Shown one piece after another: positions 17,643 through 28,126 of a DNA stretch of 64,000 bases. The notes beneath the pieces were generated by a model. It was given only the letters and a program-made list of their open reading frames with translations. It did no database searches and had not been told where the DNA came from. The position numbers and the translations under genes are program-made. Location of the stretch: contig CAWHIL010000001.1 in NCBI GenBank assembly GCA_963829505.1, positions 1,426,001 through 1,490,000 on the forward strand, written 5' to 3'. Within the stretch, counting starts at the first letter, position 1. Each line of letters starts with the position of its first letter. This stretch comes from Roseiarcus sp963829505. Lineage in GTDB: Bacteria > Pseudomonadota > Alphaproteobacteria > Rhizobiales > Beijerinckiaceae.

Positions 17643-19010
17643 GTGACCGCCCAGAGCTTGCCATTCGTCCCGCCCGCGCCAGCTGTTCACTCAAAAATCT
17701 TGCCGGTCTGGCGTCTACTCTGGGAAGGGACGCGGTCCAGCCTGTCGATCTTTCCAGACTTCGTTTTCGATGCGCTCACTGTTCCAAACAGAGTGATGGG
17801 ACTGAAGACGCTCCTCGTCAACGATCCCGAAGGCGTGCGTCATGTGCTGACGGCCAATGCCGCGAACTATCGCCGCCCTCCCGTCATCACGCGCTTCGCG
17901 CGCCCGCTCGGCGGCGCAGGGCTCTTTCTCGCGGAAGGCGCGGATTGGCGCCGTCAGCGCCGTCTCCTGGCGCTAACGTTCACGCCGGGCGGCATTGGCC
18001 CGTTGCTGCCCCATTTTCGCGAGGCGGGTCTCCAAATGTTGCTTTCGCTCGGGAAGTCGCCCCGGGCCAATCTGTCGATCGTTTTTCAGGCCACGGCGCT
18101 GGAGGCTGTCCTGCGCGCCTTGTTTTCGATGCCGGAGAGCGGCGATCGCGAGACCTTGAGCCGCCTGGTGCGCGAATATGCCGATGGGCCAGGGCGGCCG
18201 AACCTGTTCGACGCGCTTGCGACAAGTGAAGACTCCTTCGCTTTTGCGACGGGAAAACGCGCGCGCTTTCAGAAGCGCTGGTTCGCGGCGATTGACCAGA
18301 TCATCGCGCGACGCAGGGTGTCGCCCACAAAGGCGGGCCATCGCGATCTCCTGGATCTGATGTTGAGGCTGACCGACGCGGAAACCGGCGAGGCGCTATC
18401 GGACGCCGAAATCCGCGACCAATGCGCAACCATGTTTTTCGCGGGCTCCGAGACGACAGCGCGGCTGATGTTCTGGGCCAGCTATCTCCTCGCGATGGAC
18501 CCTGAAGAACAGGCGAGCGTCCGCAAGGAAATCGCCGCTTGTCCGCCGGAGCGGATCATCGGCCTCGACGATCTCCAAGACTGGCGGCGGTTGCGCAACG
18601 TGCTCTTGGAGACTTTGCGGCTCTATCCGCCGGTGGCCCATATCGTTCGGGCCGCAAACGAATCCGACGACATTTGCGGCGAGAAGATTGAAGCCAACAC
18701 GCAGGTGTATATCAGCCCATGGGTCATGCATCGCCATCGGAGATTCTGGGATCGGCCGACTGCGTTTCTTCCTGGTCGCTTTGGGGAGAAGACCGCCCCG
18801 TGGACCCAGACCCCAGCCTATATTCCCTTTGGCTCGGGGCCTCGCATCTGCATCGGCCTTTGGTTTGCTCTGGCGGAAGCCCAGATCGTCTTGGCGCAGC
18901 TGCTATTGCGCTACAGGATCAGCCTCCCCGACCCGCGGCCCGTCTTGCCCGTCGGCCGCGTCACCATCGAACCGTGCTACGAACCCTTGTTTGAGCTCGA
19001 CGGCGTGTGA
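17643..19010 (+). CDS. cytochrome P450
   Basis: I chose GTG 17643 (455 aa) because GAGAGG lies 6 bases upstream and the family N-terminus (LPFVPPAP) follows; the frame is open 43 codons further up without support. The I-helix motif FAGSETT is near residue 265, the ETLR ExxR motif near 322, and the heme loop FGSGPRICIG near 396 supplies the thiolate cysteine. It is soluble, a monooxygenase that needs a ferredoxin and reductase not seen nearby. The proline-rich N-terminus and FGSGPRICIG resemble the CYP class that acts on fatty acids or terpenoids; substrate unknown. Intact. Confidence 0.93.
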   Translation: MTAQSLPFVPPAPAVHSKILPVWRLLWEGTRSSLSIFPDFVFDALTVPNRVMGLKTLLVNDPEGVRHVLTANAANYRRPPVITRFARPLGGAGLFLAEGADWRRQRRLLALTFTPGGIGPLLPHFREAGLQMLLSLGKSPRANLSIVFQATALEAVLRALFSMPESGDRETLSRLVREYADGPGRPNLFDALATSEDSFAFATGKRARFQKRWFAAIDQIIARRRVSPTKAGHRDLLDLMLRLTDAETGEALSDAEIRDQCATMFFAGSETTARLMFWASYLLAMDPEEQASVRKEIAACPPERIIGLDDLQDWRRLRNVLLETLRLYPPVAHIVRAANESDDICGEKIEANTQVYISPWVMHRHRRFWDRPTAFLPGRFGEKTAPWTQTPAYIPFGSGPRICIGLWFALAEAQIVLAQLLLRYRISLPDPRPVLPVGRVTIEPCYEPLFELDGV

Positions 19011-19084
19011 AACTTCAGCCTCATAATCTTCGGTGCGCCCACGATCCGTGGCCCATAACGTCGGCGGCGAGGCGGCGCGCGCGG

Positions 19085-20867
19085 TCATTGCTCGGGGACC
19101 CCGGCCCTGCGAAGGCCTTCGAGAATGGGTTCAAGCTGGGCCAGATAGGTCGGGTCGTCGCTCATCGCCGTCCAGGCGGCGCGAGCGCGGGAGATGGTGA
19201 AGGCCGGATTGAGCGCGAGGCCAGCCTTGACCGCGGAGCGCGCTTCGTCCAGTCGACCGAGCTGCGCGAGCGCTACGGCCAACACTAAATACGCTGTCGG
19301 ATAATTTCGGTTGGCCTCGACCGCCCGTCGAAGCCATCCAACCGCCTGCTCCCAACTGGCGACTCAATTCTTCGCGATGCCCACGTTGGTCATCCAGAGA
19401 TAGGCCGTCGTATCTCGCGGACTGAGGCGCAGGGCCTCGATAATGTGAGCTTCGGTTTCTTCGGCGCGACCAGCGAAAATCTTACCAAGTCCAATAGCGG
19501 AATGGGCTTGGGCAAGATTTCGATCCAGATCCAGCGCATGTTCACATTCGGCGATGCCCTCTGTCGCCTGCTTTGTCCATATGTGGACAAGTCCCAAGTG
19601 CAAAAGGGCACGAGGATGGTCCCGGACCGAGGACAAAGCTTTGGTCAACTTTGAATTCGGCGGCGGCGAAGGCCGCCACGGGATCGGTCACAAAGGAATT
19701 TGCGCCCTCGAGAGCGTCCACACGCGCCGAGCCAATCAGCGCGTCGACATTGTCGGGGTTGGCGGCGAGCGCGCGACTGAAAAAGCCGCGCGCTTTCGCC
19801 ATATTATCAAGGCTCAGACCCTTGTTAAGCCAGGCCATGCCCTGAAAATAGTGGTCCATCGAGTCGGGGTTCGGCGCCTGTTCTGCGCGCCGCGCTTCGG
19901 CGGCGATGAGTTCGGTGTTCAGGGCGCCCGCCAGGCGCGCGACGATTTCGTCCTGCATGTCGAAGAGGTCGGTGAGCGGCTTGTCGAACCGCTCCGCCCA
20001 GAGATGATTGCCGGTTGCAGCATCAATCAGCTGAACGTTGACGCGCATGCGGGCGCCGCCGCGCTGGACGCTGCCTTCGAGGACATAGCGGACGTTCAGT
20101 TCGCGGCCGATCTGCTTCAGGTCGACGGCCTTGCCCTTGTACGTGAACGCCGAATTGCGTCCGATGACGAACGAGCCTCGAATCCGTGAAAGATCGGTCG
20201 TCAGGCTCTCCGTGACGCCATCGACGAAATGTTCCTGCTCCGGGTCCCCGCCGATGTTGGCGAAGGGCAGGACGACGATCGAGAGGCGCGGCGGGGCGGT
20301 TCTTTCAGGCGCCGGGGCGGGTGCCGGCTTCGCCTGGGCGGGTTGGCCAACATCAAGCGAGTAGACACGGATTGGCTCGGCGATATTCTTGAGTTGGGTT
20401 GGGCCGAGGTCGGTCACGGCGAGATCGAGCCGTCCCTTCACCTGCCGGTAGGCGTCCTCGGAGAGACAGATTGCGCCCGGTGCGCAGATGCTCTCAAGGC
20501 GCGCTGCGATATTGACCCCGCCGCCCATAAGGTCGCCGTCCGCCTCCTCAACCACGTCGCCCAGATGCAAGCCGACGCGGAACTCGATGCGGCGCTCGGG
20601 CGGCACGCCGGTGTTGCGCTCGACGAGACCGTTCTGCACTTCGATCGCACAGCGCACCGCGTCCACCACGCTGCGGAATTCGATGAGACTGCCGTCGCCG
20701 GTGCGCTTGACGATGCGGCCATGATGCGCCGCGACCGCGGGGTCGATCAGGTCGCCTCGCAGTCCCCGGAGCCGCGACAGCGTGCGATCTTCATCCGATC
20801 CGGCGAGACGGCTGTAGCCGACCACGTCGGAAACCAGGATCGCCGCGATTTTCCGGGTCTCGCTCAT
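19085..20867 (-). pseudogene. class III adenylate/guanylate cyclase with TPR repeats, frameshifted
   Basis: From ATG 20867 the frame encodes a class III cyclase domain (AAILVSDVVGYSRLAG, RTGDGSLIEF, then a GLHLGDVV segment) over residues 1-170. A proline-rich linker follows, then the LPFANIGGDPEQEHFVDGV domain and a BamD/TPR-like region. Near 19645 homology shifts to another frame (DHPRALLHLGLVHIWTKQA...). A further in-frame TGA lies at 19364-19366, after which the C-terminal TPR matches again to VPEQ at 19085. These proteins make cAMP or cGMP. At least two lesions make it a pseudogene unless they are sequencing errors. Confidence 0.87.
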
Positions 20868-21227
20868 GGAGCGCCCCTCGTGGAGCCGCCACATTAGCCC
20901 AAATGTCAGCCCGGGTCTGCCGGTTTTCGACGGGAAGGACCACTCGGGCGCGCACTCCTTCCGTACCGGGACCCGAGCGAAACCCGCAGTTTGGGGTCGA
21001 CTTTCCCCGTTCGCCAACCCCTCAGCGAACGCCCCCTTCGTGCGCAAAGCCGACGGCGAGTTTCGAAGTTAAGCTGCCGTCCCAAGTCGCGGCCCTGAAC
21101 GCCTCAACGGGGCGAGGAAGCGGACCTACGTGCGTCGCATACGACGGACCCCTGAGCGCGCCTTCGACCAAGCAATCGGACGTCCGAGATCGACCTAAGG
21201 TTGCCGTTCACGACAACCGCGAAGCCA
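20868..21227. other. intergenic containing a dispersed repeat copy
   Basis: It separates the cyclase pseudogene and the DUF1254 gene. Apart from the repeat at 21009-21127 nothing is recognised. Confidence 0.4.
21009..21127 (+). repeat. dispersed intergenic repeat, copy 1
   Basis: Begins with the hairpin GTTCGCCaacccctcAGCGAAC (one mispair) and continues with ACGGCGAGTTTCGAAGTTAA and GAACGCCTCAACGGGG. It is closest to the copy at 29722. This is a diverged copy. Confidence 0.55.
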
Positions 21228-22625
21228 TTATCCGCCGACGGCAGTTATCTTCGGCGGCTGCCATGTCTGGTTCACGATGTCGTCCGCCGGCAGATAGGTG
21301 CGCATGATCATGAAGAACTGCCCATCGGGCGCGGGCAGCCAGTTGCTTTCCTTGTCGGCGCCGGGCAAGTCCTTCTGCACGTAGATCGTGAGACCGCCGT
21401 CCGCGTCTTGCTTCATGCCAGTGCGGTCGCCGACCGAATAGCGGTCGATCGGATTGGCCACGAGATTGTACTGAAGATTGTACATCGTCGCCGACCAGAA
21501 CGCCTTCACCTTGGGTTCGCCGCCCTTGTCGAAATGGATGACGTAGCGGGTGTCGCCAGTCAGCGGCTTGCCGTCGCCGTCGACCGAGACGTTGAAGTAG
21601 GTCGCCTCGATGGGGTCGTTGGCGACGAAGCCCGCGAGCATCTGGACCGCGCGACCCAGCCAGTCGCGCGTTGGCGTGGGGCGACCCGTCCAGGACGGGG
21701 GATAGTTCCAACCGTTGACGACTTTCTGCGCATAGCCATCGGTAAAGGCGCCGGCGATGATCTTCTTCCCATCGACCGCGGCACGGGCAAGTCCGCGCTT
21801 TGTGCTGGCGTCCTGCGCCTCGACGTCAAGCCCCGGTCCGATGCCGATACGCGCAAGCTGCTCAAGCGTGTCGGCTTCGCGCGCCGGGGGCGGGACTTCA
21901 ATCATCGCCCGGTTGACCGTCTTCCAGTCCGCGAGCGGGTCGGCCTTTGGGTCGAAGGCCGGCCAGACGACCGCATCCTTTGGCGGTGTGACCTCGGCCT
22001 TGCCCCACTGCGACAGCGGGGTCAGCTTGTACTGGTCCTGAATCTTGTGCGCGGCGTCGAGGTCGGAGGCGTCCTTGACGTAGGTGCGACCGAGGATCGT
22101 CGCCCACGGCGTCGACGACGGCGGCAGCGCCGTCACGCCGTCTGGCAACGTTCCCTTCCAGTCGGGTCCGACGATGGCGTAGTTTCCGGATTTCGTTCCC
22201 GTGGCGCGCGTGCCGACATAGGCGAAATTGTCGCCCATGAAATCGACGATCTCCATGGTGTAGTAGCGGTCGGCGATGGCGGGCACGGTGAGGATGACCG
22301 GCTCGTCCTTCAGGTAGACCCAGGCGCGCGAATAGAGCGTGTCGTTGTTGGGCGCGCCGCCGCTGAGGTGCTTCGCGTCCTCAAGGTGCCGGATGTGATC
22401 GAAACGGTCCGCCTGACGGTCGATTGCTTCAGTCCTGAGCCATCGCGCATTGGGCATGTACGCCCATGGGAAAGCGTAGAGGTATGCTTGGACGCCGAGC
22501 GAATAGGCGTTCTGCTCGCGCCAGTCGGGCTTGCTGTCCTGCGAAAGGGCGCGAGACGAAGGCGAGGCGATAAGGCCGGCCGCCGCGATCGCGGCCAGAC
22601 CCGCGAATGTCCGAATGCCTGCCAT
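21228..22625 (-). CDS. DUF1254/DUF1214 domain-containing exported protein
   Basis: A 465-aa protein. The N-terminus is a signal peptide (RTFAGLAAIAAAGLIASP) with likely cleavage near ALS-Q at about residue 28. DUF1254 follows at about 60-190 (ATLYSRAWVYL-like segment NNDTLYSRAWVYLKDEP, DFMGDNFAYVG). DUF1214 is at about 345-455 (AFWSATMYNLQYNLVANPI, RYSVGDR, NWLPAPDGQFFMIMRTYLP). These periplasmic proteins are common in soil proteobacteria and have no agreed function. Start and stop look normal; gene intact. Confidence 0.92.
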   Translation of the reverse strand: MAGIRTFAGLAAIAAAGLIASPSSRALSQDSKPDWREQNAYSLGVQAYLYAFPWAYMPNARWLRTEAIDRQADRFDHIRHLEDAKHLSGGAPNNDTLYSRAWVYLKDEPVILTVPAIADRYYTMEIVDFMGDNFAYVGTRATGTKSGNYAIVGPDWKGTLPDGVTALPPSSTPWATILGRTYVKDASDLDAAHKIQDQYKLTPLSQWGKAEVTPPKDAVVWPAFDPKADPLADWKTVNRAMIEVPPPAREADTLEQLARIGIGPGLDVEAQDASTKRGLARAAVDGKKIIAGAFTDGYAQKVVNGWNYPPSWTGRPTPTRDWLGRAVQMLAGFVANDPIEATYFNVSVDGDGKPLTGDTRYVIHFDKGGEPKVKAFWSATMYNLQYNLVANPIDRYSVGDRTGMKQDADGGLTIYVQKDLPGADKESNWLPAPDGQFFMIMRTYLPADDIVNQTWQPPKITAVGG

Positions 22626-23285
22626 GCTCGCGCGCCTCCATTAGCCCAAGCTGATCGACGATCTGCACCGCCGCAGGTTCTCTCAGACGCTCCTTAGCCT
22701 AGAACTCGCCTCCGCATTGACCGCTGGCGATCATTTCCGAACTTTCCCTCGGTCCCGCGACCCACTGAACGGCAGCGAACGGTCAGATTGGCTCGTTCGC
22801 CGACCCTTCGGCGAACTGCAGGCGACGTCTCAAGTCGACGTGAAGCGGACCTCGGGGGTCGCGACCGCGAACGTCGCAAGTGGGAGGGCAAGCGGTCGTA
22901 GACCTGCGCAAACTGGACGGCAGAGGATGCCCGAAGCGCCTGTTACTTTAGTAAGCGTCGTTGCGGCGTCCAGCGAGGGAGTCGAAGGGCGGCCGACGCA
23001 GACGATCGGGCCTGGTTTCTGGCGGGTCGACGATTGGCCCGTTTGACATTGATTATTTTTGACCGCCGGATATATGCTGACAGCCCGGACTGGCGTGGAA
23101 GAATCGCCGCTTGCCGTCATTTGTGAGCGCGTGCCCGCCATTGGATTTGATGAGGCTGTGAGGCTTCTTTAGGCCCCCGAGCCCACCGTGGAGGTGCCAA
23201 GAGCTATATTCGAGGAAAGTGTCGATCCTGAAGGAGGCCACCGGCTCGTCTGAATGGGACGAGATTCAATCGGGGAGGTCGCACC
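22626..23285. other. intergenic containing a dispersed repeat copy
   Basis: Apart from the repeat at 22795-22925 I see no gene. The last 30 bases carry GGGGAGG before the glutathione transferase ATG. Confidence 0.4.
22795..22925 (+). repeat. dispersed intergenic repeat, copy 2
   Basis: Starts with the perfect hairpin GTTCGCC/GGCGAAC (loop GACCCTTC). The next ~100 bases are about 90% identical to copy 5 at 46880, including AAGCGGACCTCG, GCGAACGTCGCAAGT and TGCGCAAACTGGA. Confidence 0.8.
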
Positions 23286-23954
23286 ATGAGATTGATTGGC
23301 GTTCTTCTTTCTCCCTTCGTTCGCAGAGTCGCCGTCAGCTTGAACATCTTAAAGCTCCCCTTTGAACTGGAGGAGGTTTTTGTCTTCGGGGCGCCGGAAG
23401 TCGTCCAACGCTACAATCCGCTTGTCCGTATCCCCGTGCTGGTGCTCGATGACGGCGAAAATCTTGTCGAGAGCGCGGCAATCCTGGATGAGATCGACCA
23501 CATGGTTGGTCCGGAGCGGCGCCTGACGCCAAGCGAGGGTACGCCAAGACGGCGCGTCCTACAAACCACCGCGATCGCGCTTGCGTGCGCAGAAAAGGCT
23601 CAATGGGCATTCTATGAGGATCGCGTAAGACCGGCTGAAAAGGTCCACACACCGTGGATCGACCACAATGACAGGCAAGTGCTCGGCGGCTTCGAACATC
23701 TGAGTATGGCTGCGGAGAAGATCGATAACGGCGGTTGGATTGCAGGAACGCCCGACATAAGCCAGGCCGATGTGACGACCACGACCGCCTTCGCTTTCGC
23801 CATGACTGCACGGCCAAAACTGGAATTGGCCGAACGATTTCCTCCGCTGGCGCGCTTTGCCGAGCGCTGCGAAAGCTTGCCCGCATTCGTACAGGCTCCG
23901 TTCCCCGCATCGTTTCAACTGCAGACTTTGTTGGCCCGGCCATTTGTGTCCTGA
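23286..23954 (+). CDS. glutathione S-transferase family protein
   Basis: A 222-aa protein with a thioredoxin-like N-terminal domain: LIGVLLSPFVRRVAVSLNI holds the active-site SPFVRR motif with Ser near residue 9, and RIPVLVLDDG supplies the cis-proline near 50; ESAAILDEID follows. An all-helical C-terminal domain is seen at about 90-215. It conjugates glutathione to electrophiles in the cytoplasm. Its TGA is 10 bases before the start of the regulator gene, whose ribosome site overlaps this stop, so the two are probably co-translated. Confidence 0.9.
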   Translation: MRLIGVLLSPFVRRVAVSLNILKLPFELEEVFVFGAPEVVQRYNPLVRIPVLVLDDGENLVESAAILDEIDHMVGPERRLTPSEGTPRRRVLQTTAIALACAEKAQWAFYEDRVRPAEKVHTPWIDHNDRQVLGGFEHLSMAAEKIDNGGWIAGTPDISQADVTTTTAFAFAMTARPKLELAERFPPLARFAERCESLPAFVQAPFPASFQLQTLLARPFVS

Positions 23955-23964
23955 GGCATCGCGC

Positions 23965-26847
23965 TTGGGAACCGAGGATGAAACAACCGCACCGACGGAT
24001 CGCGAGATTCGATTCGGGCCGTTTTGCTTGCGGCCAACGACGCATCTCCTGCTTGAGGCTGACACACCCGTCCATATAGGCGTTCGTGCGCTCGACCTGT
24101 TGATCGCCTTGGTTGAGCGAGCGGGAGATGTCGTCACCAAAGACGAATTGTTCGCTCGGGTGTGGCCAGGGCTTACCGTCGAGGAGGGCAATCTTAGAAC
24201 TCAAATTGGCCTGGTGAGAAAGGCCCTCCGCGACGGTCAAGCCGGCGCCCGATACCTGATGACTGTTCCCGGACGTGGCTACTCTTTCGTGGCGCCTTTT
24301 TCGGCATCCGAGGCGCCAAAATCTATCGGGCCGCGCGGTTCTCCTACGGAATCTTGGTCTGGTCTTCCGATCCGTTTAACGGGCTTGATCGGCCGCGCTG
24401 ATGCGGTTGGCGACGTAGTCGCGCGACTGATGAGACATCGCTTCGTCACGATCATCGGGCCTGGAGGAATCGGCAAGACGTCTCTCGCCCTAGCTGTCGC
24501 GGGGCAGGCAGCGGTTTCATATGACGGCGGGGTCCGCCTGGTGGACTGCGCACCTCTTCTGGGCACGTCATTGGTTGCACGGAAACTTGCCTCGACACTC
24601 GGACTCGAGATCACCGCGGATGACCCAACCCGCGGGTTGATCGCATTCCTGCGCGGCAAGCGGATGTTGATCGTCGTGGACTGTTGCGATCGCGTTGTCG
24701 AAGATGCTGCCGCGCTGATCGAGAATCTGCTCAAAGGTGCCGCAGGCGTCGGCATCTTGGCGACCAGCCGTGAACCGTTGCGCGCAGAAGGCGAAGTTAT
24801 ATATCGTCTTCCCCCTCTCGAAATTCCCTCCGCGTCCGTCGGCCTGACCGCGAAAGATGCGCTGACATACTCCGCCGTTCAACTATTTGTCGAACGCGTC
24901 TCGTTCAGCCTTGGCCAATTCGAGCTCAGCGATGTCGACGCGCCGGTCGTTGCCGACATCTGCCGCAGACTCGATGGGATCGCGCTGGCGATCGAACTGG
25001 CGGCCGGGCGGGTCGACGTATTCGGACTTAGGGGCGTCGCCGCGAGATTGGAAGACCGGATCCGCTTCCTGACGCATGGCCTACGAACTGCGCTCCCACG
25101 GCACCAAACTCTCGCGGCGACGCTCGATTGGAGCTACGACGCGCTTTCGGAAACCGAACAGGCAACCCTACGTCGCCTGTCCGTATTCGCCGGAAGCTTC
25201 ACGCTCGATGCGGCGCAGGCGGTGGCGACGGATGATCTAGTCCTCACGTCTGACTTCGCTGATGTCGTAACGAGCCTGGTTTCGAAGTCCCTGCTGGATG
25301 CGGATGTCGCTACGGCGATCGGACGCTACCGCTTGCTCGATACGACACGCGCTTATGCTCTGAAAAAGCTCGCAGCGTGTGGCGAATTCGACCGGACCGC
25401 CCGTCTGTACGCCAAACATGTTCAAGAACTGCTCGACAGGGCAAGCGCCGAGTCGGCGGCGGCGTCGGTCCCGGCCGCGCGGCTCATCGCAGAATCAAAG
25501 CTCGCCGATGAAGCAAGAGCTGTCATCGACTGGGCGTTTTCGCCCGGCGGCGATATTGAATTCGGCGTCGCACTCACGATCTCGAGCGTGCCTCTTTGAA
25601 CTCATCTCTCCCTTAACGGGGAATGCTGCCGGTACGCGGACCAAGCGCTGTCGGCCGGCAAACCGAAGTTTGGGCGGAATGACCGCCGTGAAATGCAGCT
25701 ACTGGCCGCACTGGGCGCAGCCCTGGTTTGGACGAAGGGACCGGGTCCAGAAGCGGACGCTGCCTTCGCCAACGCGTTGGGGATCGCCGAGGCGCTCAAC
25801 GACGCCGACTATCAGATTCGAATTCTTTGGGGCTTGTGGTCCAGCCATTTCAACAGCGGCCGCATTCAGATCTCTCTCGAGACAGCGAAACGCCTCCGCG
25901 ACGTCGCGGCGGGCCACGGCGACATGGCGGCGGCGCTCGTCGGCGAGCGCACAATCGGAATGTCGCTGTTCTATCTCGGCGACCATACCAATTCACGTCA
26001 TTACGCCGAATCGATGCTTCGCCGTTACCTGAGACCAAGTGATCGTTCGCACATCATCCGATTTCAGTTCGATCCACGCATCGTGTGCCGAACGCTGCTT
26101 TCAAAACTTCTCTGGGCGCAGGGATTTCCTGATCAGGCGATGGATGAGGCTCGCGGGGTGGTCGATGAGGCCACAGCCGTCGGTCACCCGATGTCGCTCG
26201 CTCTCGCTTTGGCGCAAGGCGCATGCCCGGTTACATTGCTGTGCGGTGATTTGGTCGCTGCGGAGCGTTTCATCGACGTGCTGCTCGAACATACGGCAGA
26301 TCATGCGCTCGACCTTTGGCACGCATGGGGCGCGTGCTTCGGCGCCATGCTGCTTATCGCGCGCGGCAACACCGAGGCAGGACTCAGAACACTTCACGGG
26401 CTGCTGGACGAATTGCCTCAAGGCGCATTCTTTGCGCACTACGCCGGAATTCACGCGACGTTGGCGCAAGCGCTTGGGCGGGTCGGCGCTGTATCGCGGG
26501 CCCACGCAACGATCGACGAGGCACTTATGCGGGCTGAACGCGATGAAGAGCGCTGGTATACCGCCGAGTTCATGAGAATTAAGGGCGAACTTCTCGGACT
26601 CGATAATACTGCGAGAGCGAGACGAGAAGCGGCAGACCAGTTTCGACGCTCGCTTGAGCGCGCCAATCGACAGCAAGCTCTCTCCTGGGAATTGCGGACG
26701 TCCATGAGCCTTGCCCGGCTACACCAGGGTCAAGGGCAGATAGTAAAGGCTCGGAGCGCGCTCGCGCCGGTCTACGTCCAATTCAAGGAAGGCTTTCAGA
26801 CTGCGGATCTGACGGCGGCAAAGGCTCTCCTGGAGGAGCTGTCCTAA
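23965..26847 (+). pseudogene. winged-helix/ATPase/TPR transcriptional regulator split by an in-frame TGA
   Basis: A TTG at 23965 with TGAGG upstream starts a ~960-residue regulator. Residues 10-100 form an OmpR/ToxR-type winged helix (LDLLIALVERAGDVVTKDEL, VRKALRD). An NB-ARC-like ATPase follows (IIGPGGIGKTSLALAVAG near 154; LIVVDCCD near 230; TSREPLR near 265). A TPR-rich C-terminal half reaches to LLEELS. At 25597-25599 a TGA interrupts SSVPL*THLS in the same frame; the homologous position is normally Trp (TGG), so one G-to-A change would explain it. The downstream half has an ATG at 25693 but probably no product of its own. Class of regulator: AfsR/MalT-like. Confidence 0.85.
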
Positions 26848-27022
26848 GCTGTTTCATCGCCCAGCGCCTATTCCGTTTGACAAGAATTGACAACGAATGA
26901 CTCGGTCCTTTGAGCGAAAACGTGCAAGTCATTGCTAACGAGTGGGGGTGCTCGAACCAGTTCTCCAGGACGACGTTCATGCGAGCGGTTCCTTCTGGCA
27001 GCATGCGGATTGATGTCCCCGG

Positions 27023-28042
27023 GTGCTCAGCGAAACCATTCTGCCCCGGCAGAAGCAAGAGGCTGCGCGACTGGTGACCGACAGACAAAGAACCCTCGCA
27101 AGTCTCGAGCCGGCGACGCGACACTTCGTGGATCAGCTCGCAGCCTCCGGGCAGTTTCCGCTGTCCCTCCGGTCGGCCGCCGGCATTCGAACCGCGCTTG
27201 CGGACCTGCAATCGGGACCCACGGGAAGACCAAGCGCGAGCATCGCGGACATGACATTCCCGGTGGGGCCCAAGGGCGAGGTTCACGTACGCATTGTCCG
27301 GCCGACAATCACCACGAACGCAGTACCCATTGTGATGTTTTTCCACGGCGGCGGTTGGGTCGCCGGCGGCGCCGATACGCACGATCGTCTTATTCGGGAA
27401 ATTGCGGTTGCGGTGAATGCGGCGGTGGTCTTCGTTGTGTTTGGCCGCGCGCCGGAAGTCCAGTTCCCGCTCGCCCTGGAAGAAGCCTATGCGGCGACGG
27501 CTTATGTGGCGAAACATGGCGCCAGCCTGAATCTCGATGGCGCTCGCGTCGCCGTTGTCGGCGACGGAGCCGGCGGCAACATCGCCGCTGCCGTGACGAT
27601 CATGTCCAAGCAAAGGCGAAGCCCCAAAATCGTACTCCAAATCATGTTTTATCCAGCGACCGCAGCGAACTTCGATGCGGAGTCACATCAAGTTTGGTGC
27701 GATGGGCCGTGGCTCAGCAAACGAGACATGGAGTGGTTCTGGAATGCGTATGTTCCGCGGGCGTGCGACCGCTTGGATGTCTTAGCAACCCCGCTGAGCG
27801 CCACGCTTGACCAGCTCAGAGGGTTGCCAGACGCGCTGCTGATAACGGCCGAGGTGGATGTGCTCCGGGACGAAGGCGAAGCATACGCACGCAAACTGTC
27901 TGAAGCGTATGTGCGTACGACGTGCACCCGATACATCGGCACCATCCACGACTTTGTCATGCTGAACGCTTTGGCGGACACCCCGGCGTCGCGAGGGGCA
28001 ATGGGGCAGGCGACCGCTGCGCTCAGGTCAGCGTTCGCTTAA
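27023..28042 (+). CDS. alpha/beta hydrolase-3 family protein lacking the catalytic serine
   Basis: From GTG 27023 (the upstream frame is closed by TGA at 27011) 339 residues match the hormone-sensitive lipase/acetyl hydrolase family: FFHGGGW oxyanion loop near residue 110, RAPEVQFPLALEEAY near 153, EVDVLRDEGEAYA with the Asp near 283 and HDFVMLNAL with the His near 313. The nucleophile motif, GDSAGG in the family, reads GDGAGG here near 181, codon GGA. Without the serine the usual esterase chemistry should be lost. The reading frame is otherwise whole. It may be a decaying gene or a non-enzymatic paralogue. Confidence 0.85.
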   Translation: MLSETILPRQKQEAARLVTDRQRTLASLEPATRHFVDQLAASGQFPLSLRSAAGIRTALADLQSGPTGRPSASIADMTFPVGPKGEVHVRIVRPTITTNAVPIVMFFHGGGWVAGGADTHDRLIREIAVAVNAAVVFVVFGRAPEVQFPLALEEAYAATAYVAKHGASLNLDGARVAVVGDGAGGNIAAAVTIMSKQRRSPKIVLQIMFYPATAANFDAESHQVWCDGPWLSKRDMEWFWNAYVPRACDRLDVLATPLSATLDQLRGLPDALLITAEVDVLRDEGEAYARKLSEAYVRTTCTRYIGTIHDFVMLNALADTPASRGAMGQATAALRSAFA

Positions 28043-28126
28043 TGGCGGCTGTCGGCCCATTCAATCGAGGCCAAGAGAACCGGTGCGTTGAATTGAAGCC
28101 GTATAACCTTGGAAGGAGTGGCCGAG

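Noticed and set aside
19364..25599. Idea that UGA is read as tryptophan here (in-frame TGA in the regulator and the cyclase)
   Set aside because: Many intact genes in the window end in TGA exactly where their families end, for example the P450 and the glutathione transferase, so a changed code is not supported.
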